A stretch of DNA of 18,928 nucleotides from Desulfocapsa sp. (GTDB lineage Bacteria > Desulfobacterota > Desulfobulbia > Desulfobulbales > Desulfocapsaceae): contig DAOWDZ010000203.1 of NCBI GenBank assembly GCA_030638765.1, forward strand, positions 1 through 18,928, read 5' to 3'. Shown here in pieces: positions 9,005 to 16,798 of this stretch. The translations under genes were made by a program, and so were the position numbers. Below the pieces are notes generated by a model. It did not search any database, was not told where the DNA came from, and worked only from the letters and a program-made list of their open reading frames with translations. Each line of letters begins with the position of its first letter. Positions within the stretch are counted from its first letter, which is position 1.

Positions 9005-9014
9005 CAGGTACCTG
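9005..9014. other. 10-bp palindrome between convergent genes
   Basis: The perfect palindrome CAGGTACCTG fills most of the 15-bp gap between the M50 gene and the convergent AAA-SPOR gene. Read on the minus strand it is followed by six T residues. As a hairpin it would have only three stem pairs, so terminator function is weak at best. Confidence 0.15.
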
Positions 9015-9015
9015 C

Positions 9016-10785
9016 TCAAAGGCGGGCTTTTTCCACGGCTGCCCGAACCGAAACAGGATATGGACGACGATCCCGAAGAAAGAGGGGCAGAGTGTTTCTG
9101 GCATTCCTTGCATTGAGCATACTGGGATAAACTCCATAATAAACAAAAAGCACCGGAGGAGATGAGTTCTTTTTAAGAATTATCAATTTATCAGCCACTC
9201 GCTTATAATCAGGTTGAGACACTATCTTTTTCAAATTTGCCTCTGCCTGTTCAGACGTTAATGCCATGAGCTGAATACTGAATTGAGAAGACATATCGCC
9301 AGCCAGCCATCTCTTGCTCACAGCATAAAACCTCCCCAAAATCGGATCGTTCAGCATTTGCGGAGTAACAACAGCAGCCTCGGAGTAAGAACCCGTCCTG
9401 CCGATGATCTTTTTCACCTTACGACTCTTAATACGCGTGTCTAAAAGAACTTTTTTCTTATCGGCTACTATTATTTTCCGAACAGGAGCTTCAAGGGGAA
9501 TGGGATCTGGCTCCATTATTTCCACAATTTCCACAATTTCAACCGGAGAAATCAGCACCGGTTTCTTTTGCAGTTCTGGACTCTGAGGCACTTCCACAAC
9601 GGGTGCTATCTCTTCAGCCAATTTTTTTTCCTGAAGAGGCACTTTTTCAGGATCCAGTTCAATGGGTGCAATAACTATTTCTTCTGCTTCCTCGGAAGGT
9701 TCAACAACTTTTCTTTTAACTGTTTTCTCTGCAACCACTGACTCCACAACAGGAATCTTCGTTTCAGTTCCAGCAGGAGGTAGTTGACCTCTCTTTACGA
9801 CAACAGCAGGAGGCGTTTCCTCTATTGGGTTTTGTACTATTAGCACCTCATCGTTCGGACCAATAAGCATAACAATAAGAAGCACCACACAAAAAGAAGC
9901 AAACCCGCCGACAAGATACGTTGGCTTCAGAGCCAGATTTAATGGCCCTCCCGGAGGAGCAAGTATATCATCATGAGTATCATCCTTTACGTGATCCAGG
10001 AGGACAAGAAAAGAAGTATCCGCACTCGATGACCGAAGTGACTCTTCTGCATAAACATTAATCAAACGCAGATTTCCCCTTCCCATGGAGGCAATCTTGG
10101 AAGCGGCTTCTATGGTAAAGACTTCCTGCTGGCCATCATCACGCAATCCCTGAACACAAAAATTCAAATAATTCCATGTTTCATTATCATCCAGCGCTGA
10201 TAGAAAAAACTGCTTTTCAGAGATTGCCTCAAAATTACAAAGAGCAAGTTGATCCAGATTATTTCCAAGACTTTTTCTTCCGGAAAGAAAGAGCTGCAAA
10301 CCACCTCCCTCAGCATTCACTTCATCTAAAACCTTACGAATCCTTTCCAGAGTTGCCAGATACATCTTCTCCGCTTCATCACAAACAAGCAGAAGAGATT
10401 CTCCTCTTTCCCGCAGAGTTTTTATGAGACTGAGAAATATTTTCTTAGCATCTTCCCTATTCGTATCAACCGGATATTTCAGATCGCATTCATGGGCAGT
10501 CACCCGGACAACATCCTCAAAAGATTCTACTATTTTAGGGAGATAGAGAACTTTACACAGCACATTCCCTCGCATCTGCAACATTTTGCAAAGCATGGTT
10601 TTACCACTACCCTCTTCCCCCACAAGAGTGACAAGATTAACCTTGTCATTCAGGGCAGTTTCAATATCATTGAGCACAGCACCACGACCGCCACCCACAA
10701 AGAAATGATCGGTATTACACTCTTCCCGAAACAGTGCTGCCGCCTCTATTTTTTGATCATCCTGCATATAATTCTTTTTTTTCAC
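9016..10785 (-). CDS. AAA ATPase-TM-SPOR domain protein (ExeA/GspA/DamX-like)
   Basis: The 589-residue protein has a cytoplasmic ATPase, one membrane helix and a periplasmic peptidoglycan-binding-type end. Walker A is GEEGSGKT (56-63) and Walker B is LLLVCDEAE (131-139, D136/E137). LFLSGR (165-170) fits sensor 1, and GRGNLRLIN (about 236-243) resembles the sensor-2 region of ExeA-type ATPases. The TM helix is at about 289-309, followed by a Glu/Pro/Val/Lys-rich linker (310-460) and a SPOR-like domain (about 500-585, FSIQLMAL and FVYYGVYPS). SPOR domains bind denuded septal glycan. The GTG start at 10785 has no clear ribosome site; an ATG at 10767 would lose six residues, with AGGTGA rather far upstream. 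Its stop is 15 bp from that of the M50 gene, so a role with the exporter is possible but unproven. Confidence 0.78.
   Translation of the reverse strand: MKKKNYMQDDQKIEAAALFREECNTDHFFVGGGRGAVLNDIETALNDKVNLVTLVGEEGSGKTMLCKMLQMRGNVLCKVLYLPKIVESFEDVVRVTAHECDLKYPVDTNREDAKKIFLSLIKTLRERGESLLLVCDEAEKMYLATLERIRKVLDEVNAEGGGLQLFLSGRKSLGNNLDQLALCNFEAISEKQFFLSALDDNETWNYLNFCVQGLRDDGQQEVFTIEAASKIASMGRGNLRLINVYAEESLRSSSADTSFLVLLDHVKDDTHDDILAPPGGPLNLALKPTYLVGGFASFCVVLLIVMLIGPNDEVLIVQNPIEETPPAVVVKRGQLPPAGTETKIPVVESVVAEKTVKRKVVEPSEEAEEIVIAPIELDPEKVPLQEKKLAEEIAPVVEVPQSPELQKKPVLISPVEIVEIVEIMEPDPIPLEAPVRKIIVADKKKVLLDTRIKSRKVKKIIGRTGSYSEAAVVTPQMLNDPILGRFYAVSKRWLAGDMSSQFSIQLMALTSEQAEANLKKIVSQPDYKRVADKLIILKKNSSPPVLFVYYGVYPSMLNARNARNTLPLFLRDRRPYPVSVRAAVEKARL
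9518..9541 (-). repeat. 9-bp tandem microrepeat in the AAA-SPOR linker
   Basis: The unit atttccaca occurs twice and is followed by a partial third copy (atttca). On the coding strand it encodes repeated Glu-Ile-Val in the linker segment EIVEIVEIM. Such in-frame repeats are prone to slippage that changes linker length without breaking the frame. Confidence 0.6.
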
Positions 10786-10841
10786 CTCATGGCTGATATT
10801 CCGCCAGAAAAACTTCTATCAGAAAGTAATAAACACTGTAC

Positions 10842-10871
10842 ATAATACATGAATCTGCGTAAAAGATCCAA
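10842..10871 (-). promoter_or_regulatory. Candidate sigma-70-type promoter for the AAA-SPOR gene
   Basis: On the minus strand, TTGGAT (-35, 3 of 6 consensus) and TATTAT (-10, 5 of 6) are separated by 18 nt. The -10 lies 56 nt upstream of the GTG at 10785. It is an eye match only. Confidence 0.3.
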
Positions 10872-10931
10872 ATTGATTTTTTAACAACACCACCAGAGAG
10901 CTATTTAAAGAGCAAAAATCTCCCAACCGGG

Positions 10932-10961
10932 TTGTTTTCAATTAAAAAAAACTGAAATAAT
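10932..10961 (+). promoter_or_regulatory. Candidate promoter with palindrome upstream of the TauE-like gene
   Basis: TTGTTT (10932-10937) and AATAAT (10956-10961, 5 of 6 to TATAAT) are spaced by 18 nt. The perfect palindrome CAACCgGGTTG (10924-10934) overlaps the -35, so a repressor site is conceivable. The -35 match is weak. The 253-bp divergent gap 10786-11038 holds nothing else recognisable apart from the opposite-strand promoter candidate. Confidence 0.25.
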
Positions 10962-11038
10962 TCCTGCGCTATCCGATTGTTATCAGAGTTCCATTAGAAA
11001 TGTATACAGAACGGCTCCGCTGTTCAAGGATTTTATAT

Positions 11039-11755
11039 ATGCTCACTCCTTTCTTTATCAGCATTATTTTCCTACTGGCTGGATTCGTTCAAGGGATGAC
11101 CGGTTTTGGCTCTGCGCTGGTGGCAATACCTCTACTCAGTCTGGTGATTGATATTAAAAGTGCAGTTCCTCTCTGTATCTTAAACAGTCTGGTTATTACA
11201 ACCTATCTTTCCCTGAAAATGCGCAGACATCTGGAGATGAAGAAAATCGCCCCCATCTGTGTGGCAGCAGTTCCAGGCATTATTGTCGGCTCTACTATTC
11301 TGAAGCGTGTGAGTTCAACTCTTATCCAGACGGTCCTTGGAGTTTTACTGATTGCCTATTCACTGTTTAGCCTGTTCAGCACCCCCAAGCCAAGAAAACT
11401 GCATACAGCATGGTCCTATGTCGCAGGATTTTTATCCGGTGCAATAGGGGCGGCATTCAGTGCAGGCGGACCACCAACTATTATTTACGCAACACTTAAC
11501 GACTGGAAAAAGGATACCATCAAAGCAACACTCAGTGGATTCTTCCTGTTTAATTCATACCTTATAGCTGCAGTACATGCCGTTAATGGTTTGACTACTC
11601 TTGAGATATTCACCTATTTTATGATCTCAGCTCCATTTGTTTTACTCGGTACAGTTTTAGGAACCATCTGTTATGGCAAAATCCCGCGTGAGCTTTATTT
11701 ACAAATCATATTTGCCTTTCTAACAGCAATGGGTATCATTATGATTATAGTCTAG
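11039..11755 (+). CDS. TauE/SafE family membrane permease (DUF81)
   Basis: The 238-residue protein is almost wholly hydrophobic, with about seven or eight membrane helices in two related halves. The first half carries GFVQGMTGFGSALVAIPLL near its start; the second carries the matching GFLSGAIGAAFSAGGPPTIIY. This internal repeat is the family hallmark. Members export or import small anions such as sulfite, sulfoacetate or organic acids; the substrate cannot be read from sequence. The start is placed at 11039 because AAGGA (11026-11030) stands 8 nt upstream and the first helix begins there; an upstream in-frame ATG at 11000 would add 13 polar residues without a ribosome site. The next gene, on the same strand, encodes an acetolactate-synthase-like enzyme. 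Confidence 0.85.
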   Translation: MLTPFFISIIFLLAGFVQGMTGFGSALVAIPLLSLVIDIKSAVPLCILNSLVITTYLSLKMRRHLEMKKIAPICVAAVPGIIVGSTILKRVSSTLIQTVLGVLLIAYSLFSLFSTPKPRKLHTAWSYVAGFLSGAIGAAFSAGGPPTIIYATLNDWKKDTIKATLSGFFLFNSYLIAAVHAVNGLTTLEIFTYFMISAPFVLLGTVLGTICYGKIPRELYLQIIFAFLTAMGIIMIIV

Positions 11756-11846
11756 GGTGTTATCTGCACCACCTGGACATAATAAAAGTATCGGATCACA
11801 ATTAACTCAAAAACACTATAGCAATTCTACCCAATACGAGGCCCCC

Positions 11847-13487
11847 ATGAACGGAGCGGAACTTCTGGTTCAATGTCTTGAAAATGAAGGTGTCACTACA
11901 ATTTTTGGCATCCCCGGAGAAGAGAACCTTGCCTTCCTTGAAGCCCTGCGTGACTCATCCATTAAACTTATCCTGACTCGCCATGAACAGGCTGCAGGAT
12001 TTATGGCCGCCACCTATGGACGACTCACAGGGAAACCAGGTGTCTGCCTTTCAACACTCGGGCCTGGTGCGACTAATTTTGTAACGGCTGTTTCCTATGG
12101 ACTACTAGGCGGCATGCCTGTTTTTTTCATAACCGGCCAGAAACCGATCAAGAAAAGTAAACAGGGACGTTTTCAGATTCTTGATGTGGTCAGTATGATG
12201 GAACCACTCACAAAATTCACAAAGCAGGTTGTAAATGCCGGTACTATTCCTGCCATGACACGGGATATGTTCAGAATTGCAGTGAACGGAAAATCAGGCC
12301 CTGTTCATATGGAGCTCCCAGAAGACATTGCAGCAGAAGAAATAGACCGCACCCCTCTTCCTAAGACTGATCTCCTCTACCCGGTGGCCGACCCTGATGC
12401 CATCAAAAAGGCAGCTGGCATCATAAAGCAGGCAAAGTTTCCACTTATTTTATTTGGCGCAGCAGCAAACAGAGCTAAAATATGCCCTGTTGCACTTGAG
12501 CTGATAGAGGCCTCTGGATTATATTTCTTCACTACCCAGATGGGTAAGGGTGTTGTGGATGAACATTCCAGCCAATGCCTGGGAACAGCAGCCCTTTCTG
12601 ATCATGATTATCTGCACTGCGCCATAGATCGAGCTGATGTCATCATCAACGTTGGCTATGATGTTGTGGAAAAGCCGCCATTTTTTATGAATCACGGCAG
12701 AATGAAAGTGATCCATATCAACTTTGCACCCGCTGATATGGATGAGGTCTACTTCCCACAATATGAAGTTTTGGGTGATATCGCACATACTCTTCTTGCA
12801 CTCAAAGACGAATTAGCAGATATGCCTCCACTCGACAACGGCTACTTCAAACGAATTCATACAGAAATTAATGCCCATGTTTTCCAGGATCAAGGTCATG
12901 ATCAATTTCCAAACACTCCTCAGCATATAGTGAGTGACATCAGAAAAGCAGTTGCACACGACTCCATCGTTTCACTTGATAATGGAATGTATAAAATCTG
13001 GTTTGCCCGTAATTTCAAGGCCACTCACTCCCATTCCCTGCTACTCGACAATGCCTTGGCCACAATGGGCGCAGGATTTCCAGCGGCAATCGGGGCAAAA
13101 CTTGTACATCCGGAAAGACAGGTTGTTGCCGTCTGTGGAGATGGCGGATTCATGATGAATTCACAGGAACTGGAAACTGCCGTACGTCTTAAGCTGCATA
13201 TTGTGGTCATTATCCTGCGGGACAATGGCTATGGAATGATCAAGTGGAAACAAAGAGGAATGAATTTACCTGATTTTGGCCTTGATTTTGGTAACCCCGA
13301 TTTTATACAATATGCTGAGAGCTACGGAGCCAAGGGGTGTCGAATAACCGAAAATGGTCAACTTTGTGATGTCCTGGCAGAATGCCTGGCCACTCCAGGT
13401 GTACACCTTATTGAATGTCCGGTTGATTATTCTGAAAATGAGAAGGTATTCTTGAAGGAATTGCAAAACAAGACATGTCTTCTCTAG
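11847..13487 (+). CDS. Thiamine-diphosphate enzyme, acetolactate synthase large-subunit-like
   Basis: The 546-residue protein has the three-domain plan of the acetohydroxyacid synthase/pyruvate oxidase family. The N-terminal pyrimidine-binding domain has the activating glutamate E47 in RHEQAAGFMA, and GPGATNFVTAV follows. The central domain contains ILFGAAANR, and the C-terminal pyrophosphate domain has the ThDP/Mg motif G431-D-G running to N460. Expected chemistry is condensation of two pyruvates to acetolactate with CO2 release, in the cytoplasm, for branched-chain amino acids or acetoin. No small regulatory subunit is adjacent, so a catabolic or divergent member is possible. The start at 11847 is supported by GAGG five nt upstream; an in-frame GTG at 11757 would add 30 residues unlike the family. 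Exact substrate is not certain. Confidence 0.8.
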   Translation: MNGAELLVQCLENEGVTTIFGIPGEENLAFLEALRDSSIKLILTRHEQAAGFMAATYGRLTGKPGVCLSTLGPGATNFVTAVSYGLLGGMPVFFITGQKPIKKSKQGRFQILDVVSMMEPLTKFTKQVVNAGTIPAMTRDMFRIAVNGKSGPVHMELPEDIAAEEIDRTPLPKTDLLYPVADPDAIKKAAGIIKQAKFPLILFGAAANRAKICPVALELIEASGLYFFTTQMGKGVVDEHSSQCLGTAALSDHDYLHCAIDRADVIINVGYDVVEKPPFFMNHGRMKVIHINFAPADMDEVYFPQYEVLGDIAHTLLALKDELADMPPLDNGYFKRIHTEINAHVFQDQGHDQFPNTPQHIVSDIRKAVAHDSIVSLDNGMYKIWFARNFKATHSHSLLLDNALATMGAGFPAAIGAKLVHPERQVVAVCGDGGFMMNSQELETAVRLKLHIVVIILRDNGYGMIKWKQRGMNLPDFGLDFGNPDFIQYAESYGAKGCRITENGQLCDVLAECLATPGVHLIECPVDYSENEKVFLKELQNKTCLL

Positions 13488-13533
13488 AAGCATCACTTAC
13501 CTGTAAACCTGTTTTAACAGACTGTACCCACTT

Positions 13534-15582
13534 ATGATTGACCGGTTCCCAAAAACTCGTTTTCTTGTAATCTGTATCTGGCTTTTAGCCGTGGCGTCAT
13601 CCTTTGCCTGGAACAAAATGGATGATATCCGCGAGAAAAATGACATCGCAACGGGCACAGCAAGGGCATTTTTTGATCAGATAATAGCCGCACGACACTG
13701 GGTTCTTCAACATGGGGGAGTCTATGTATATACCACTGACAAAGCCCCCCCTAATCCCTATCTACCTAAAGAAAAGCAGTACATTAAAGATGAAGACGGG
13801 AAGCGCCTGACACTCATCAATCCCTCCTATATGACCCGGCAGATTGCTGCCATCAGCCAGAAAAAAGGAAAGATTAGTTTCCATATCACAAGCCTCACAC
13901 CACTGCGACCCGAAAACAAGCCCTATCCGTGGGAAGTTCCATGGCTTGAATCCTTTGCACAGGGAAGTGCAGAAAAAAGCACGTTTTCCATGGAAAATGG
14001 AGTGGAAATCTTCCATTATATGGCTCCACTCGCCTTCTCTAAAAGATGCATTCCATGCCATTTGGAACCAGCTCAAGCAGAGGGGAATATTCGAGGCGGT
14101 ATCTCCATAAGCTTACCAAACCTTTTCCACAAATCCCTATGGCCACTGCTCTTTAGCCATATATTTGTCGCTTTCACCGGAATTCTAGGCATTCTTTTTT
14201 TTGGGAACCGACTGGCTCGAAGCAGAAGAAAAATAATAGCAACAAACAGACGCCTGGAACAGGAGATCGAAGAACACAGACAGACGGAAAAAGAACTGAT
14301 AGCCACCCAGGAAAACCTCGAAACCACAATAAATTGCCGCACATCAGAGCTTCAAAATACTAACTCACTTCTTGATAGCAAAGTAAAAGAACAGCAAAGA
14401 ATCGAAGTGGCACTCGTTGCCATCAATGACGAATTCATCCAGATTTTCAACAGTGCCCCCGACGGCATGCATGTTATCGATCGCGATTACAATATAATCA
14501 GAGCCAACAGATCGTATTACAGGCTCACAGAGAAAAAAGCTGAAGAAATCCAGGGGCGCAAGTGCCACGATGTCTTCCCTGGAAAACTCTGCCACACCAA
14601 AGAATGCCCACTCACTCAAATTAAAAATGGAGCGAAAAGGGTTGAAGTTGAAACCAGCAAAACCCGTGGTGACGGAAAAGAACTCCCTTGTATTGTCACA
14701 GCCACCCCCTTTAGAGAACCTGGTGGGAAGCTTACAGGAATAATTATAGTTATAAAGGATATCAGTAACTGGAAAAAAATTGAGCAATCCCTTGCCGCCA
14801 CAACTGAACATTTACAGGCTCAAAACGTTGAACTCAAAGATTTTTCCCACGTCATATCCCATGACTTACAAGAACCCCTGATGCTAATTCGAGCCTTCAG
14901 CGATAGAATCCGAACCAAATGTGCCTCGGAACTCCCCGAAAAAGGTATCAGCTACCTTGAACGAATAGAAAATTCAGCCAGTCGCATGCAGGAGCTCATT
15001 GATGGCTTACTTCTCTATTCCAAAGTAAGCAGCAAGACCACTCCCTTCCAAAAGGTTGTTTTAAAGACTGTAATTGATTCTGTCCTTGAAGATCTCACCG
15101 TCAGAATAGAACAAAGTGATGCACACATCACTATAGAGTCCCAACTACCAACGATAGAAGCAGACCCTCTCCAGATGAGGCAACTGTTTCAAAATATCAT
15201 TGGAAATAGTCTGAAATACATCCACCCGGACCGCAAACCTGAAATAACAGTGCAGTGCGTTGAATTTCTTGACCAGTATGACAAACAAAGCTATGTCCGC
15301 ATAAGTATAAAAGATAACGGCATAGGATTTAAGGCCGAACATAAACAGCTCATATTTGATATTTTCCAACGGCTCCACAGCAAACAGCAATTCAAAGGAA
15401 CGGGCATTGGTCTTTCAATCAGTAAGAAAATAGTAAAACGTCATGGTGGAACAATCACAGCTAAAGGTAAACAGAGCCAGGGGGCACTCTTTATAATCAC
15501 CTTACCTTTACGACAAAATCATCCCTATGACGATAACAAGCAGGATAATGATTTAATCGATATCGTTATGAACCGACGATAA
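13534..15582 (+). CDS. Membrane sensor histidine kinase with haem-c DUF3365-type sensor and PAS domain
   Basis: This 682-residue kinase has a TM helix (about 8-26), a periplasmic region (about 28-203) resembling DUF3365/Tll0287-like sensors with C172-I-P-C-H176 for covalent haem c, and a second TM (about 205-224). A coiled coil (about 228-298) leads to a PAS domain (about 300-422) containing C344, C353 and C358. The dimerisation domain has the phospho-acceptor H443 (SHDLQEP). The ATPase domain has the N box N554/N558, G1 D594-NGIG and G2 G622-TGIG, all intact. Haem and cysteines point to sensing redox state, oxygen, NO or a similar gas, which is inference. No response regulator is adjacent, so it is an orphan here. 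The ATG at 13534 lacks a good ribosome site but precedes the first TM correctly. Confidence 0.88.
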   Translation: MIDRFPKTRFLVICIWLLAVASSFAWNKMDDIREKNDIATGTARAFFDQIIAARHWVLQHGGVYVYTTDKAPPNPYLPKEKQYIKDEDGKRLTLINPSYMTRQIAAISQKKGKISFHITSLTPLRPENKPYPWEVPWLESFAQGSAEKSTFSMENGVEIFHYMAPLAFSKRCIPCHLEPAQAEGNIRGGISISLPNLFHKSLWPLLFSHIFVAFTGILGILFFGNRLARSRRKIIATNRRLEQEIEEHRQTEKELIATQENLETTINCRTSELQNTNSLLDSKVKEQQRIEVALVAINDEFIQIFNSAPDGMHVIDRDYNIIRANRSYYRLTEKKAEEIQGRKCHDVFPGKLCHTKECPLTQIKNGAKRVEVETSKTRGDGKELPCIVTATPFREPGGKLTGIIIVIKDISNWKKIEQSLAATTEHLQAQNVELKDFSHVISHDLQEPLMLIRAFSDRIRTKCASELPEKGISYLERIENSASRMQELIDGLLLYSKVSSKTTPFQKVVLKTVIDSVLEDLTVRIEQSDAHITIESQLPTIEADPLQMRQLFQNIIGNSLKYIHPDRKPEITVQCVEFLDQYDKQSYVRISIKDNGIGFKAEHKQLIFDIFQRLHSKQQFKGTGIGLSISKKIVKRHGGTITAKGKQSQGALFIITLPLRQNHPYDDNKQDNDLIDIVMNRR

Positions 15583-15606
15583 AACAGTACCTTTCCACTT
15601 TTCCTG

Positions 15607-15635
15607 TTGACCACAACTCCTAAGCAAAGTATTAG
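15607..15635 (+). promoter_or_regulatory. Candidate sigma-70-type promoter for the PilZ gene
   Basis: TTGACC (5 of 6) and TATTAG (4 of 6) are separated by 17 nt, ending 43 nt upstream of the PilZ ATG in the 96-bp gap after the kinase gene. It suggests that the PilZ gene is transcribed separately from the kinase. Confidence 0.4.
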
Positions 15636-15678
15636 GTATACATAAACGGAAGATCAAACACTTGGCACAGGAAATCTA

Positions 15679-16032
15679 ATGATCACAAAAAAAGATCGTC
15701 GGGAATTCAAGCGATTTCGTCCTCAAGAAGGCACCATGGCGATAAATTATAACGCACTGGGTCCCGTGTTAGACATCAGTATGGGAGGCATCTCATTCAA
15801 ATATATGGGTAACTATTCCAAAAAATCCAGTTCAGCTCTCCTTGGTATTTTTCTTGGTTCAGAGGATATCCTCATCGAAGAAATCTCCACAAAAGTTGTC
15901 TCTGACAAACTGATTTACGAGGGGTCTTCATTCCTGAATACTCCAACCCGGAAACGTTCTATGCAATTTAATAACCTCACCCGCTTACAACGTGAACACC
16001 TACGAGATTTTATTGGCAGTAAAACCAAATAA
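15679..16032 (+). CDS. Small PilZ-domain protein
   Basis: The 117-residue protein is a single PilZ domain. Both signature c-di-GMP-binding motifs are intact: RxxxR as R8-E-F-K-R12 (preceded by R7) and D32-I-S34-M-G-G37. Length is typical for stand-alone PilZ proteins, which pass the second-messenger signal to motility, adhesion or polysaccharide machinery. No signal peptide or membrane helix is present, so it should be cytoplasmic. The ATG has AGGAA (15669-15673) five nt upstream. No cyclic-di-GMP synthase or phosphodiesterase lies nearby; the partner cannot be named. Confidence 0.8.
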   Translation: MITKKDRREFKRFRPQEGTMAINYNALGPVLDISMGGISFKYMGNYSKKSSSALLGIFLGSEDILIEEISTKVVSDKLIYEGSSFLNTPTRKRSMQFNNLTRLQREHLRDFIGSKTK

Positions 16033-16089
16033 ATGCAGTAAACTCTCCAACCGCTACACTCTTTTTCCAGAATTCCTTTAAACGGCTGG

Positions 16090-16118
16090 TTGACAGAGAC
16101 TTTTCTTCTCGTTAGCAT
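16090..16118 (+). promoter_or_regulatory. Promoter candidate abutting the aat start codon (possible leaderless mRNA)
   Basis: TTGACA, a perfect -35, and TAGCAT (4 of 6) are 17 nt apart. The -10 ends five nt before the ATG at 16124, so transcription would begin at or next to the A of the start codon. No Shine-Dalgarno sequence precedes the ATG, consistent with a leaderless message. Confidence 0.45.
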
Positions 16119-16123
16119 GTATC

Positions 16124-16798
16124 ATGCCTATTTTTCAACTCACAGATGAACTTGTTTTTCCCAACCCAGCACTTGCAGAGAAAAACGGCCTTGTTGCTAT
16201 TGGGGGAGACCTGTCTGTAAACAGACTACTGCTAGCCTATTCCCAGGGGATTTTCCCATGGTATTCAGATAACGAGCCACCTCTCTGGTGGTTTACAGAC
16301 CCTCGATTAGTTCTTTTCCCAGATGAATTTAAAATTTCAAAACGGTTTACCAGAACTCTGCGTAACAGTAACTTCGACATCACATTTGACAAGAACTTCA
16401 GCCAGGTCATCAATACCTGTGCAAATATCAGGAGAGAGAGTAGTGAGGGTACCTGGATAGGTGAGGACATGAAAAAAGCGTACAACGACCTTCATCATGC
16501 CGGCTATGCCCACTCCGTTGAATGCTGGCTGGATGGTGAGCTTGCAGGAGGTTTATACGGCTTGGCAATTGGCAAAATATTTTTTGGCGAGTCCATGTTT
16601 ACCAACATAAGTAATGGCTCAAAGGCAGCTTTGGTTGCATTGGTTAAGCATTTAAAGCAGCAGGATTTTGCAGTGATCGACTGCCAGATGACAACAGAAC
16701 ATCTTGTCTCTTTTGGTGCTCGAGAAATCAGTGGTGAAGAATTCCGTCACCTCTTAAAAACCCATATTCCCATTTCTCAAAAATACGTGAAACAATGA
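16124..16798 (+). CDS. aat: Leucyl/phenylalanyl-tRNA-protein transferase
   Basis: The 224-residue cytoplasmic enzyme transfers Leu or Phe from charged tRNA to proteins with N-terminal Arg or Lys, marking them for ClpS/ClpAP (N-degron pathway). Typical family features run the full length: FPNPALAEKNGLVAIGGDLS near the N-terminus, GIFPWYS, PLWWFTDPR, EGTWI, HSVECW, GGLYG, FFGESMF and IDCQM. Length is normal. The ATG at 16124 matches the usual family N-terminus (MPxFxL), which fixes the start despite the missing ribosome site. Its stop overlaps the next gene by four bases (ATGA), so the downstream zinc-ribbon protein is probably translationally coupled. Confidence 0.95.
   Translation: MPIFQLTDELVFPNPALAEKNGLVAIGGDLSVNRLLLAYSQGIFPWYSDNEPPLWWFTDPRLVLFPDEFKISKRFTRTLRNSNFDITFDKNFSQVINTCANIRRESSEGTWIGEDMKKAYNDLHHAGYAHSVECWLDGELAGGLYGLAIGKIFFGESMFTNISNGSKAALVALVKHLKQQDFAVIDCQMTTEHLVSFGAREISGEEFRHLLKTHIPISQKYVKQ

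Noticed and set aside
11000..11038. Upstream ATG at 11000 as the start of the TauE/SafE gene
   Set aside because: It adds 13 polar residues before the first membrane helix and has no ribosome site, whereas the ATG at 11039 has AAGGA eight nt upstream.
11757..11846. GTG at 11757 as the start of the acetolactate-synthase-like gene
   Set aside because: The extra 30 residues do not resemble the family N-terminus; the ATG at 11847 has GAGG at good spacing and begins the conserved domain.
11847..13487. Sulfoacetaldehyde acetyltransferase (Xsc), suggested by the TauE-like neighbour
   Set aside because: The protein is shorter than Xsc as I know it, and its N-terminal motifs (GIPGEENL, RHEQAAGFMA) are those of acetolactate synthases rather than Xsc.
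13501..13533. Short inverted repeat CTGTT-TT-AACAG before the kinase gene as a terminator
   Set aside because: The two-nt loop cannot form a stable hairpin and there is no following T-run.
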